A DNA stretch of 64,000 nt from NCBI GenBank assembly GCA_027405735.1, contig JAPEHQ010000025.1, positions 496,001 through 560,000 on the forward strand. The letters are read 5' to 3'. The stretch comes from Mucor racemosus (taxonomy: Eukaryota > Mucoromycota > Mucoromycetes > Mucorales > Mucoraceae). How positions within the stretch are numbered: the stretch's first letter is position 1; the number at the start of each line of letters is the position of its first letter. The notes beneath the pieces are model-generated. The model made no database searches. It was not told where the DNA came from and was given only the letters and a program-made list of their open reading frames with translations. Positions 21,601-36,525 of the stretch are shown in pieces. Both the position numbers and the translations under genes were made by a program.

Positions 21601-22650
21601 TTATTTTTGGTTTGGGCGAGAAATATTAATTTTTTGTCGAGATAATCAAAATAATAGCTCATATGACAGTTTAACCATACGTCAGCTGAGTTTCAAACCC
21701 GATTTGACAAATCGACCAGAAAATGATTAAAAAAACAAAAATGTTTAATAGCTCATGAACCGCAAAGTAAGTAGACCTAGTGTATTAAATGATTTTTGTA
21801 CAATTTTGGATTCTGCATTCAACTAAACAAAATTACGTTAAATGTTTTACATTACATATTGTGTAAAATTCAATTGAAGTTTTGGAGGTTTTTTGAAGAT
21901 ATATATCACTTTTTATAAGCATATTTTAAAAATAAATAATGAAATTAATGCGCAATAAAATTACCTATCTATTGAGGCGTTGATGAACCTTTTAGCTGCA
22001 TTTTTCGTAGAGAAAACGAGATTTTTGTCAAAATATTTTTCAAATTCAGAATCTGGGATAAGGGTATACACGTCTTTTTTTGAAGCTAAAATCGGAAGCA
22101 TTCTTTTCTACACATTTTTGAAGATATCTCCACGAAAAATCAATATTTTTAAAAAAACTAAATTGATTCCGAGAGACCTCAAAGAGGTGGATGACATGAA
22201 TGTAAACAATATGCTGCTCAATTTAAAGGATATTTTGACACCTACTATAGAAATGCCGAAAAAATGAAAAAAAAATAAAAGTGCTCAGAAATTTTTTATA
22301 CTGAAATATGTTATAGAGCACTTCAAAACAAGTATGTTTTATTATTATAAAGTGCTAGTATAGCTTAATTTTCTGTAGAGATATGAAGGCTCAAAGTTTG
22401 TAATTTTTAGTGGTGAAATACCTGTAAAAATCTGAAACATTAGTATTAAAAACATTATACCAACTGCAAAAAATAGGATATTTCCGGATACTTGTTTTCG
22501 GATTAAAGTTACACATCTCAGGTACATTGACATATTATTTTTTTGTGGTGTTATTCAGTGAAGAATAAAAGTTGAGTAGGGATGAAAAATCGAGCCCAAT
22601 TTTTAAGAAAAAAAGGAGTGGATTTTACGTATTTTCGAGTCTTTTTTTCC
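21600..22650 (+). repeat. Dispersed repeat family Q, longest copy
   Basis: Shares order and sequence with the minus strand of 600-1210, with parts of 32280-33300, 40985-41990 and 50690-51010, and at its 3' end with 56100-56540 and 19820-20080. The open frame 21980-22267 (ending EMPKK) parallels the one at 1001-606, but with a frame slip between gctgcatttttcg and ttcaaattcag. No intact protein can be called. Confidence 0.6.
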
Positions 22651-22984
22651 TATGAAAAATAATTTCAGGAATACGAAAACATTATTATCTTACAGTTCGT
22701 AGGATATCTGATTTCCTCACTCTATTTTTGAAGCATAATGAAAATGAAGCACAAATAATTGGGGGTATTTGGCTCAAGGCGGAGCAATAAATAGCCAACC
22801 GCATTTATGCTATTTTCAAGTTTTTTAATTAAGAAATTCAATTAACACATCGAGTTGCTACCGTCACTAATACCTAACCAATCAAAAAGTAAACGTTAAA
22901 TGGGTCATTTGGAGTTTTCCTCGTTATCTTTCTCTTTTTTCATTTTGTTTTATTAAAGAGAATTTATATGTATATATAGCGATA

Positions 22985-24390
22985 ATGTCTGGAGAAATCT
23001 CACTATTAAATACAAATTATGTGGATAAAAAATTGAATTTGTTTCAAGCACAAACTACACACTTTCAAATTGACCCATCATTAGCCATGCGTTGTCATGA
23101 AAGTTCACCTGATGCAGTTCCTGTCATTTTGCGTGGGTCCAAGACCTGCAAGACAACAATAGGGAGAGGACATGACGCGACAATCAAAATAGGCAAAGCA
23201 AATAAAAGGGTTTCTAGAGAGCATGTGGTGATTGAGCATAAACCGCAAATTGATGGATTTGAATTGACAATATTATCACCTAATGGTGCACTTATCGATC
23301 ATATTATATTTGTTGAAGGGGAGCATGTACCTGTGGTAGAAGGAACAATGATTGAAATTGTGGGTACAAAGATTATATTTCAAGTTCCTGATGAAAGCCA
23401 ATTAGTAGAAGCAGAAGATATGGAAGATGTAATAGAAACACCAACAGAAGTAACAATACCAACAACAACAACAACAACAGTAGGGACAGGATTATCTATA
23501 ATAACTACAACTGAAATAAAGAAAGAGGAAAAAGGAAAGGTGGATAAGAAAAAGAAGAACAATAAAAAGAAGAAGAGTAAGGAAACAATTATACCCAATA
23601 TGAACATTGAATATGAAAACACAGCTATATCCACCATTAATTCGACAACTACTACTGCTGCTACTGCCATAGGCAAAAAAAGCAATACAAATCATACCAA
23701 ATCAACTATAAATCATATCATTAAATCCACCGCATCTAAATTAAAAGAAACAGCTCGAAATATTATAAAGAAGCCAATGACACTAGAAGATGAAATAATT
23801 CAAGCACTTGGTAAATTTGATTATTTGTGGGTGTAATTTATTAATTAGGAATTAATTGTGTTTACATGTAGTATACACTAGAAAGTCAACCATGACTTGT
23901 ACAGACATTACAAAAAGGTTGCAAGAAGGATCGCAGAATGTAGAAAATGTATACAAAGCTTTGACAAGTTCAACAGTGATTGGATGTGTGAAACGATTAG
24001 GAAAAACAGCGGATGGATCACCCAAAGAAGATTTGTTTTATTATAAACCGGAATTAGATCCAGATCAAGAAAGGCAAAAGAGATATTCAGATGTTGGAAG
24101 AAGCGCTAGAAAATGCACAATGAAAGATACACAATACTTCTTTAGGGTAAGATGGTATTTATTTGTGCGTATAAAACGGTTGGTTTATTAAACGCATTTT
24201 TCAATAGATTCCGCCGAAATTACCAAATCATAAAAGCACAAAGAATAGAAAAAGGGAGTCTACTACGAGTAGTAATAGTAGAAAATCAAGACAATTAACA
24301 GCAGAAGGAGATGATGATGATGATACAAAATCAACCAGTAGTGGTGATGTGAGCGATATGGAAGTTTATGAACTGTTTAAAGATGTTTAA
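22985..24390 (+). CDS. FHA-domain nuclear protein, Tos4/Plm2-like; 3 exons
   Basis: Exons 22985-23810, 23872-24146 and 24208-24390 join in frame to 427 residues. An N-terminal FHA phosphothreonine-binding domain spans about residues 40-140, with the expected IGRGHDATIKIG and VSREHVVIEH motifs. A low-complexity Thr/Lys-rich linker follows (about 155-255; KKKKNNKKKKSK is a likely nuclear signal). The conserved C-terminal block is YTRKSTMTCTDI, VKRLGKTADGSPKEDLFYY, YSDVGRSARKCTMKDTQYFF and IPPKLPNHK. The same arrangement is found in Tos4/Plm2 of yeasts, chromatin-associated FHA proteins regulated at the G1/S transition. It ends in an acidic stretch (EGDDDDDTK). A decayed copy of the last exon lies 760 bp downstream. 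Confidence 0.85.
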
Positions 24391-25149
24391 AATAAATTGA
24401 TTGTAATATGCGATTTATATGAACATTTTTTCCATTTCTTGTTTTGACTCTTTCTTTATGTGGGCCGAACTGAGTATATTTAAAATTTGGAATGAAATGG
24501 GTGTTCCATAATCATAGTTGGGGTCTGATCCGACTAGGATTTAGAAGAGCTGCTGCCCTCAGAGGTTAATAGAAGAAGAGCTTCATGTCATAGTTTCTGT
24601 CACTTGACTTGCTTATTACATTTGTTCAATATTTGATGAATCAAGATCAATTGGGGGAAAAATGGATGTATGATTGTAATTGATTACGTATTCGCTTTTT
24701 ATATCAAGTTCGATTAATGAACGTTGTTGATTAAATCATGAGAGCAGTTGAAATTTGCGTAAATTAAGGTTTCAGACAAGCTATTATGATGGGGCAAAAT
24801 TGACCCGAGTTGATATTTTCAACGGAAAAAGAATGCAGAAATGCATTAAATCAAGTCTAATAGACAATAGCATCCGTTTGGTATGTTTTTGAGCACTCGA
24901 AATGGCCACTAATAAATAAAATTTAACGTTTATATCATCGAAATTTGCCCATATCACAAAAATGTTTGCATTTATCACATATCAAATAGCTTTCTAGGTA
25001 GTTTTAAGTGTATTTTTTAATTTGATCTTGATGTTTAACATCTATTTGACATTTACAAGAAAAAATGGTGTCCTATTTTAGGCAGTACAACTGGTAACCT
25101 CTATTGAATGAGGGGGCATTCTTTGGATTAGAGAGCCCTATTAAAGAGG
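24391..25149. other. Non-coding region after the FHA gene
   Basis: Contains the FHA gene's 3' end (aataaattgattgtaata just after the stop) and AT-rich sequence with no gene-like frame. Confidence 0.5.
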
Positions 25150-25350
25150 ATACCAAACCGTAAGCGTATAAAAAGTAGAAAAAGGAGAGATAATACTACT
25201 ACTAATAGTAGACAAGCATAAGCAATCAACCACAGAAGAAAAAGAAGAAAATCAAGTAGATGAATCAGACAATGTGAACGATATGGAAACTTTTGAACTG
25301 TGTAAATACGTTTATAAATAAATTGGTTGTAATACCTTATTCATGTGAGC
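25150..25350 (+). pseudogene. Decayed duplicate of the last exon and 3' UTR of the FHA gene
   Basis: This stretch aligns with 24218-24425. Shared landmarks in order are taccaaa, agtagaaaaagg, actactaNtagtag, gaacgatatggaa, tttgaactgt and the post-stop aataaattggttgtaata. The copy has substitutions and lacks the reading frame of the parent, so it is a partial tandem duplicate no longer coding. No copy of exons 1 or 2 is visible upstream. Confidence 0.8.
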
Positions 25351-25399
25351 AATGTGCAAATAATGGAATGATTATTTTCAGTTGTTTCTTTCTTCTTTT

Positions 25400-25401
<2 letters not shown>

Positions 25402-25432
<31 letters not shown>
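25402..25432 (+). repeat. Poly(T) run
   Basis: About 30 consecutive T. It could be the reverse complement of a retroposon poly(A) tail, but no clear element is attached. Confidence 0.85.
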
Positions 25433-25434
<2 letters not shown>

Positions 25435-25613
25435 ATAATAATAATGATACAATATTTGATGAATAAAATACAAAAACAACAAATTCAGGTACAGTTTCAG
25501 TTTTGAATCATGTTTCACCCATATTCAAGATGGTTTTTCTTTTATATAGAGAAGAAATGGCTGGAAATCATTAAGGATCAAAGAAAATAAAATCATTGAA
25601 CACTCTTGTATGA

Positions 25614-25976
25614 ACAATAACGTATTTCGTATTTTATGATGAGTTCTTGTTTTTACAATCTAACGCAAAATGTCAGAATAATATTAGTGTCAATGACGAT
25701 GAAATCATTCAACAGGATGCTCAAGAATATTTTGTAATTAAACAAGAAAAGAGTGAATTTAATAATGTATTTAGTTTTGTCATACACAGCAATTCCCCAA
25801 TAATGCTTCATAGTAGCAGCAGTACTAGTAGTATTTGTAGTGATACAAAAGATCAACAAAAAAGGGCACCACTAGAGCAAGAATTACAGGATTTATTTGA
25901 TATCGATAAAGAATTATGGAGATTTTCTCAGTTGTTCAATAATATATCAATAAACCAAGAGAAGCGTTCACGTTGA
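25614..25976 (+). CDS. Possible hypothetical protein or exon, low confidence
   Basis: An open frame of about 120 codons ends in LEQELQDLFDIDKELWRFSQLFNNISINQEKRSR, with an acidic, amphipathic, coding-like C-terminus and a serine-rich middle. There is no ATG near its 5' end (the first in frame follows NSP), so it would need an upstream exon that I cannot identify. It may be a remnant or a small lineage-specific gene. No family is recognised. Confidence 0.3.
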   Translation, partial: TITYFVFYDEFLFLQSNAKCQNNISVNDDEIIQQDAQEYFVIKQEKSEFNNVFSFVIHSNSPIMLHSSSSTSSICSDTKDQQKRAPLEQELQDLFDIDKELWRFSQLFNNISINQEKRSR

Positions 25977-27308
25977 ACATGTTGCATTTTATAAGCAAAT
26001 TACTGTAACACTTGATTAAGCCGCTCCAGGTGATTGATTTTGATAATCATATGTAATATATGAATATATACTTGATAGTATCACAAACTAAATAGGGCAA
26101 CTTTATATTTCTCTTGTTTGTTTCTGTTGGGTTTGTTTGTATAAATATATAATCATTGAACTCTAAAATGTAACAGTGTAGCAGTTACACATACGTTGGA
26201 ACTTGATTTCTTCCAATCATATTATATCGATTCATATGAGTCGAACTGTTGCATTATTTGTACATATGCGAGATTATCATGTCTAAAATGGAAATTACAA
26301 GATCTCTTTATTTGTATATTCAAAATAAGCTATCTGATCATGCATTATAGTAGCCTCATGTTGGTATTCTTTTTTGGATCAGAAAATGCTGTTGAGCCTT
26401 TTATTTATTGGTTCATTTTAGTTTACCGCGGCGATATCACCTTTTTATTGGTATTTTTTATATCATATAAATGTAATGAAAAATATCATAAAAATGGTAG
26501 AAAAATGTACTGAAATAGTATTCTACGCTAATAATATTTTTTTTATAGCTAAATTTATATACAAAAATCTATAATTTATCCTTGAAGTTTTATCTACAAG
26601 CACAGACTGCAACATTTAAATTTTCTCACCGTCTTTCTCACGAAGCCTAATTTAGAAGGCAATGGACTATGAAAAATGGAGCATGATCCAAGTTGATGAT
26701 ATTTTTATCACTAAAACAGGCTGGCTCTTCAATTGAGTCACATGTAACCCTGTCAAATAGGAGGGAAAAGAAATGGTTGTATATTGTATATCTTAAAAGA
26801 ATAGCCTAAAAGCGAATTAGATACCGTAAGCTTATCATTACCTGTTTAGGATGATAATGATGATGGTTTTTGCAGTCGTTTTTTTTTTATTTTTGTTTTG
26901 TGAATATGCAAAAGTTTAATACAGTATGAGACAAGTGGCTACATGAAGCAGTGGAAAAAGTGTGTAGTTTTATTAATAATAACAGAATAATCCCAAATAC
27001 AATGATTTCTGTACGTTTACACTACACGTTTTGGCTTGGTGCTTAATCCCTGGGAAAATAAGTGGGAAAGTGGAATAAAAAAATAAAGAGTATCACAAAT
27101 ATATCTTTCTTTTACCGGAAAAACAAGCGCGTGATGAAAAATAGCGAAAAAAAAAGAGATCTTTACCATCTTATCAGTTACAAAAAAAAAAGAAGCCCAT
27201 TAAATTGCCTAAAAAGGAACGTCTCCAAGCTGAGAAATAAAGCTTCCTCTTCATTTCATTTCATGATTCTTTGCTTCTTCTTTCCTTTAAATATTAAAAA
27301 TATAAAAA
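25977..27308. other. Intergenic region ahead of the CSL gene
   Basis: AT-rich, with several short frames that resemble no family (26196-26513, 27062-27337). A pyrimidine-rich tract (27240-27285) lies just before the CSL start codon. Confidence 0.5.
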
Positions 27309-29684
<2,376 letters not shown>

Positions 29685-32280
29685 AACTATGTATATGTTT
29701 ATATATAATTTATTACTTTATTGTATAGTTTTATTCCCTTTCTTTTTTCTCTTCAATTATGTATATGTAAATAAATTTTATAATTTCCTTATCAAGTAAT
29801 TTTAATTGTTTTCAAACAAAAAGTAGCCCTTCAAATGCTCCTTAGCTCCAAACTGTGGGAAAGATTGACAGGAGTGGCCAATTTGCAATGAATCATTTAG
29901 TGTCGGAAGTTTTTTATTGGTGGAGATTTTTGATTCAAAAAAATCATTGGGATTACAAGTAGCAGAAAAGAAATCAGGGTTTAATAATAGTTGCAACGTT
30001 AAAAAAAAAAAAAAAAAAAGAGATTAAAAAAGAAACTTGAGAAATTCAAGCATCTTGGATAATCTTGATCTGCGACAAGTCTATTCATATACCTTTTTTC
30101 TATTATTTTTTTACTGCTTTTACTATCTTTAAACATTGCAGCAACACTTTGAACTCAATTCTGTAAAAAAATCTTCACCTTTAATCCAGTCCAAATAATC
30201 AAAGTTACACACATGAAAAAAAAAAGCAAGGGGTCAAACAAACCATGTAGAATCAAGTTGGTGTATCGTGAGAAATTAAAAACGGAAGTATTTTCGTGGG
30301 AAATGTAGCTTTCTGTTTGGTAGAAGAGATCGTCATTGTTGATTAAATGTTGCGAATATCAAATGCTCCAATTAAATCAATGCGATGTTTCCCACTTGCT
30401 TGTGTTGCACATATTTTTCTTGAAAAATAAAAAAGCTCCTTTATTTATCATTAATTCCCTCAAATAGCAGTAGATGATTAGTCAAATTGCTTTTTATTTG
30501 ACATTGTTACCTCGGACTATTCGTATAACGACATCATCACGGTGCGCTCTTTGTATACCAAGTGTAAATGGTTTGCCAACTAACAACGGCATTACCTTTT
30601 ACCATGTTGTGTGTGTGTGTGTGTGTGTGTATATCTGTTGCTCATCTTTGACATGCATGCACGCAGTAATTGTGCAAACATATTTATACACACTGTAAAT
30701 ACTTTGTCTAGATAAAATGGAAATAAGCCATAGCTAAATACATGCTACTCTATATTTTTCTGGCCGAGGTAAACGAGTTGCTACACTTTAAGACTCTCCA
30801 TAAAAACTTGTTTGAATCTTTATTTAGACACTAGTTTATTATCATTATCTATTTTACATCGATGTTCAAGATGACAATAAATGTAAGCCAGTAATTGTAA
30901 AGTTTGTATACTTGCGTTCTTATTTTGCCTACTCATTATTTGATCTAAATCTAAATCTACTAACAAACATTCAATGAACGAATACTTTCGGGAATCTTTA
31001 ATTTGAGCTCCCACCTCTCTTTTTTACTTTTTAAGGTGTATTTAACCACCAAAAGTTTAAGGTTTCCCGCAAAAAAAAAAAAAATTGTACGCCTTCATTT
31101 GGCATCTATCACATTGTGACACTTTGGGACCCTATTATATGTACAATCACATAACTAATGAGGCTAAAACCTAAAATTTGAGTTATCACAACTTGTCGAA
31201 ACAACAAGCGGTCTAAGGGAAGAAGGAGTTTTATATCGGTTCATATAAACACATGCCTTGCTGCCGTTAGTTTCTCTAATAATAAACATGATAAATTGAA
31301 ATGATCATAAAAGTTCCTGAGGATATTTTGTATTTGCTAAATTTCTGTTCATTCAATCCAAAGAATAATCTGAATTAATGACATGATATCTAGACATTTG
31401 TTTCAGCCTAAACTATGTAATGGAGAAAATATCAACCTTCTTTCTCAAGTTTTTTAATTTACGGAAGTTAATTAACAACCCAAAACGAAAACAGTATCAA
31501 GTTGTGAACAGTTGACTTTATATAAACTATTTTAAAACTATATATCGCATTGATTCACAGTCGTTTCTGTGCAGTTTAATCACTATATGCTCGAGTTTAA
31601 GGCATCATCTCAAAAGGCCGTATAACTGGTTGAATTAGATTGCTTTGCATTAATTTTGAAAACAAGTGGAGAAAATTTTATTTGAAATCAATCATAAAAT
31701 CTTGTATGAATAAGCTGAATTGTTTGTTATTTTGTAGTATTGCTAGGCGTGCATGTTCATATAATTGCTCTTAAATAATAAAAAAAAATTGATTATTGCA
31801 TTACATTTTAGAATATATACGTACATTACATCTTCAAAATTTTATAATCATATAGAAATCTAATTTATTAGTCTCTTCATATGTGTAAAGCAGCTAGAAA
31901 GCTGATAAATTATCCTAAGCTTTTTAACAATGTGTTTCAAATAGATTTCCCTTCAGACATGTACATATTAGACAAATTACACGTTTCTTATTCAAATCTA
32001 GCTATATAGTAGCAGAAAATGCGCCAAATTTTGTATATATACACAAATTAGTAAACAATTCATGAACTGAATACTAATATATACTATATAATTTGTTTTG
32101 ATTACTGCCATTATGAAGCATTGTTGTTCAAAATTACCTTGCTCATATTACATCAAATTGATGAATGCATAATATAATGTATTTCTGTTTTTTATTAATT
32201 GATAACTCTGCCAATTCTAAAGATTTTTAACATTATAATACACCAAATTAAAGTTGCGATTCATGATATAAAATTCATCA
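29685..32280. other. Long non-coding region after the CSL gene
   Basis: Contains A/T runs (30001-30019, 31070-31084), a (GT)n microsatellite at about 30608-30630, and AT-rich sequence with no gene-like frame. I see no recognisable RNA gene. Confidence 0.5.
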
Positions 32281-33300
32281 TTTTGAAGCATTTATACTCG
32301 CTAAAAAATCAATATGGATAGAAATAACTTTTTTGGCAATATTTTGTAGCATCTCAAGTATAGCTTTGCATTTTTTATTTCCTGATTATCTATTGAAATG
32401 GGGGCACGCTCCGATTTTGAATACTGTATCATTATATGAAACTGTATAATCAGATACGCACATATGACTGAGCTTCAATTCAAAAAAGTGTTCAAATGGA
32501 AAAAAATTCGAAAAAATCCAAAAAAAAGCCTTGCATGTTTAATTACTCACAAAAATGCATAGTAAGTTGAACTAGCGTATTAAATATCTTGGGTTCAGTT
32601 TTTAATTCTGAATCGATCTGTATAGGTTTTGAAAATGTTTTTCTCATAAAATCTCTAGTAGATTTAATGTCAAATTTTAACGGTTTTTGATCAAAAAGTA
32701 TCCTTCATTCAAATGCAACCCTAAAATATTTTATTTTTGCATTATGCGCAACAAAATTATCTACAGAATGAGTATATATACGTAGCTGTAGCTCTATTTT
32801 TCGTGGGGAAATTCATTTTTTTCATCTTTTTTTTGTATCAAGGAAAATTTATCCTTGTATATCCTCATCCAAAATGGATCCTTGTTTGTATCACCAAAAA
32901 TCAATCATTCAATCTCAATTTTCTCGACGAAAAATCAATATTTTTTGACGGGGTAAAACTCGTTAGATAGATGCTAATGAGTACTATCCTATGGTTTTAG
33001 TTTTGCATACCTGTCATCCCTTCATGGATATCTATAACAGAAAAAGTGCTCTCACAAAATTTATAAAAAAATAAAAAAGTCTTTACAGCCATCCAAATTC
33101 TAGATATCCTGGTAGAGAATGAAAAATAACGTAGACTTTACTTAATAACCATCATTGCAATACCTTAGTATCTTCTCGACTTATTTTCATTTCAAATGCG
33201 CTTTCTCAATTTTAAGCTGGCCATTTCTGCATCATTCAAATTTTTGAAACAATCACTATAGTAACCATCCTTGCTTCAATTAATAAAATTCGTAGCCGGG
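32281..33300 (+). repeat. Long direct repeat, left copy (family Q-related)
   Basis: About 1 kb matches 40985-41990 on the same strand at roughly ninety percent. Landmarks are tttatactcgct, tatttcctgattatct, gggttcagtttttaattctga, ccaaaatggatccttgtttgtat and aatttataaaaaaa. The middle also resembles family Q. The copies are 8.7 kb apart. Confidence 0.75.
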
Positions 33301-33838
33301 GCAATGTTGAATGAATGGGTACTGTTTTTGAAAAAAAGTTCCGTTAAAATTGATCACCAGTAAAAATATTCACGTTTTTCAGCTTATTTTGCCCTCGAAA
33401 ATTACTGAAACTAGACTTGACGTTTAGAATTATATATCAAAATGTGTGGAATAAATTGTTCAATAACTTTTATTATGTGTTCAAGTAAGACTTTATGTAA
33501 TGTCCGAGATATTATGTTATTTAGAATAAAGAATAATTGTTTATTGATTGATTATTTACTCGCTATTTATACTATTATGTTAATTGACTACGGATACATG
33601 GTTGTTAATCATGTACCAATAGATTACTTCTAGAAGGTGTCTATGCCTTGGTCTTGCTACGCATGCTTACCAAGCAACCTTCTCGTAGATTCTAGCAGTG
33701 TCTCTAGCATTAATGATTGGTTCACTTTCCGAAGGCCTTGGAGCCACTACACTTTATAATGAAATTTAAGGGTTTCCATAGGCGTTTATACTAGAATCCA
33801 GCAAAGTTTATACCGCAAAAATCTCAGCGAAATTGATA
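33301..33838. other. Non-coding spacer
   Basis: AT-rich sequence between the direct repeat and the pogo-like MITE. A 63-codon frame at 33442-33633 resembles nothing known. Confidence 0.45.
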
Positions 33839-34345
33839 CAGTCGTGATTTGATTTAGTAGAATCGTAAATAATAACGGATTTTCGATTTAATGGACAGTT
33901 TGAAATCTCCCGTTTTTTTTTCATAATTTTACTGCCTAAATCCACTGAATCGATTTAGTGGATAGTGGACAATTTCGTTTCTACCAGTCCACTATATTAG
34001 TAAAATATAAATACTATTGAATAAAACTGTATTTAGCCGGTAATAGCTTGATCTGGTAGCCATGAAATTAGAAGAAATATGGAGAATAACCAAATCATGT
34101 GCCTAATTTACCTCAGTTTTTTATTAAATTTCTTGTTATCCACTGTTTAATTCAGCTGCTCGAATATGAAAAGCCTTTATTAACAATATTATTATTTAAT
34201 ACTGCTATAAACTAGTAACGCCTTTTTATTCTCATTTTTTGATCCAATATTACGGAAAATGATTTATTCGATTTAGTGGACAATTCGATTTAGTGGACGA
34301 CACTTTTCTCCCTCCCAACGATTCCACTAAATGGAATCACGACTG
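33839..34345. mobile_element. 507-bp pogo/Tc1-mariner-like MITE
   Basis: The left end CAGTCGTGATTTGATTTAGT and the inverted right end (CAGTCGTGATTCCATTTAGT on the other strand) form terminal inverted repeats of about 26 bp. A TA dinucleotide lies on each side (33837-33838 and 34346-34347), as in the Tc1/mariner/pogo superfamily. The interior repeats variants of the cgatttagtggacaatt motif and has no transposase. An 84-bp relative lies at 40571-40654. Confidence 0.82.
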
Positions 34346-34349
34346 TACT

Positions 34350-35110
34350 TGTCACAATCCAGTTACATTACATAATAAGCAAATTGCATATATAAATAAC
34401 AACCAAGAACGGATCCATTGCATATTGTAAATTTATGTGATCTTCCTTCTCCCTTTTTATATTTATAACCACAATCCAAATAAATATATATTACTACTTA
34501 TTTATTATTGTTACTTATAATCATGCTATCAAAGATAAGACTGTATAGTAAATAGACAATTGCATGAAGATAGCAAGGGTATAATACTCGAATAAGAGGT
34601 GTTAAAATACTAAAGTAATGTGTAATGTGGGATATCCCAAATAAAAAATACAAAAAGTACATGCTTATCAAGTAGAACAAGTAAGGGCTGTTCTGAACGC
34701 ATGATTGACAAACTATATTTAAAACACTATCCTTGATCCACCAAATCAATAACCAAACCCAAAATTTATACTCAAAATTAATGGAATCATTGGCAATTGC
34801 AATACAATTGCCAAATACTGTAGTAGATAATCATTCACCAAATAATATAAATAGAGGCGTAGAATAACCATTTTATGGCACATAATTCATATTTTAATAA
34901 AGAAGGATTTTAACAGTATTCTTTTATCGCTTTTTTTACCTCTTTATTTTACTGCATAATCAATTATAGGTAATAATCGTATACTAGTAATAGCAATTAC
35001 AATTAGTAACGCCAACCTCTCCTCATAGCCAATCATAGAACCAAAATCATTCATATAATCCTCCATATTATATATCCAGATTGACAACCCAATTGATCTA
35101 TTACAGCAGT
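34350..35110. other. Non-coding AT-rich region
   Basis: No gene or repeat recognised. The minus-strand frame at 34498-34749 is hydrophobic low-complexity sequence without family resemblance. Confidence 0.45.
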
Positions 35111-35114
35111 GCTT

Positions 35115-35690
35115 TTATATATAAATCCTTTAAATTTGTGATTTTATGGACTTTTTTTGAATCTGGTTGTATCATCTTATACTTTTCAAGTTAAATCCGT
35201 TATTAGGCTAATACTGTTGTAGGTTATTTATGCTCTGCTTAAAATAAGCCTTTGAATAATTAATAGCAATACAGTCTAGAAACTTAATTTTTGTATGAAA
35301 TTTCGATACCTGCATCTTATAGCTTCTTGGAATATTTAAACAACCGCGTCCGGGTTGTCCGGTAATTTTTTCTAGAGATATAAAGCTTGGAAATAGTATT
35401 AAATGACCGCTTCCGGATATTGTTCGGCTTTTTTTGGAAGAATGATCATTGGAAAAAATATGAATCATATACTATGTTGTAATGCACCAACTACCATATG
35501 TTGTCACCTTTTACAGTATCAATACATCTTACAATCTATTGACTACGACATGTATTGAAGTGCAAAGTCTTGATATCGGATATAAGAAACTCCTAGCGTA
35601 CTAAGTTTAATCCAGTAATTATTACCAAGAACGCTTGGGCCTCACTTATGACACCATATTATTTCATCATCCCAGCGGTTAATCAATCAA
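35115..35690 (+). repeat. Dispersed repeat T, copy 2
   Basis: Same-strand match to 14690-15350. Around 35470-35485 it carries the uninterrupted site that in copy 1 holds the 70-bp hAT-type MITE. Its 3' part (35483-35690) is also present inverted at 35985-36190. Confidence 0.75.
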
Positions 35691-36525
35691 GTATGTCGTA
35701 TATTTTCAGGTTTGATAAAAAATACTTAAAAAAGAATACAATTAAAAGAGAATGAGTAATGAATCAGTTATTCAACTGTATAACAAAAACAAGATATCGT
35801 TTATTTAAATATAAAAGTACGGCCTTTTATATTAATTTGACATTGAGATCCTGAGACGTAATTTAAGGCACTATTGAACCATTAGATCTGTTTAATAGTA
35901 ATCTATGGATTGAAATGGATCAATCATAATTTAACCGTTCTTGCAGAGCTTGTGAGTTGCTTTGTTTCAATGCTGCGTTAATTGTGCTGGGATGAAATAG
36001 TATCGTGTCATAACTGAGGTCCAAGCGTTCTTGGTAATAATTACTGGATTAAACTTGGTACGCTAGGAGTTTCTTATATCCGATGTCAAGACTTGCACTT
36101 CAATACATGTCGTAGCCAATAGATTTTAAGATGTATTGGTACATTGGTACTGTAGAAGGTGATAACGTATGATACTAGTAGGTGGAATACAACAAAGTAG
36201 CTATCAAATCAACATTCAAGCACAATTAACACAGCATTGAAACAAAGCAACTCACAAGCTCTGCAAGAACGGTTAAATTATGATTGATTCATTTCAATCC
36301 ACAGATTACTATCAAACAGATGATCTAATGGTTCAATAGTGCCTTAAATTACACCTCAGGATCTCAGTGTCACACCAATATAAAAGGCCATACTTTTATA
36401 TCTAAATAAACGATATCTTGTTTTTATTATACAGTTGATTAACTGATTCATTACTCATTCTCTTTTAATTGTATTATCGTATTTTTATTTAAGTATTATT
36501 CATCAAACCTGAAAATACACGACAA
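35483..36525. repeat. Two interleaved inverted repeats (A, B', A', B)
   Basis: Segment A (35483-35690) is the reverse complement of A' (35985-36190). Segment B' (35696-36005) is the reverse complement of B (36215-36525). Boundary words are TGTCGTATATTTTCAGG at the start of B' and CCTGAAAATACACGACA at the end of B. At the other locus (15148-15540) A and B lie directly next to each other. Here an inverted A-B copy therefore sits between A and B. The arms are over 200 and about 310 bp and could form large hairpins. Confidence 0.75.

Noticed and set aside
26196..26513. 105-codon plus-strand ORF
   Set aside because: Low-complexity hydrophobic/tyrosine-rich composition typical of AT-rich non-coding DNA, with no motif and no flanking exons.
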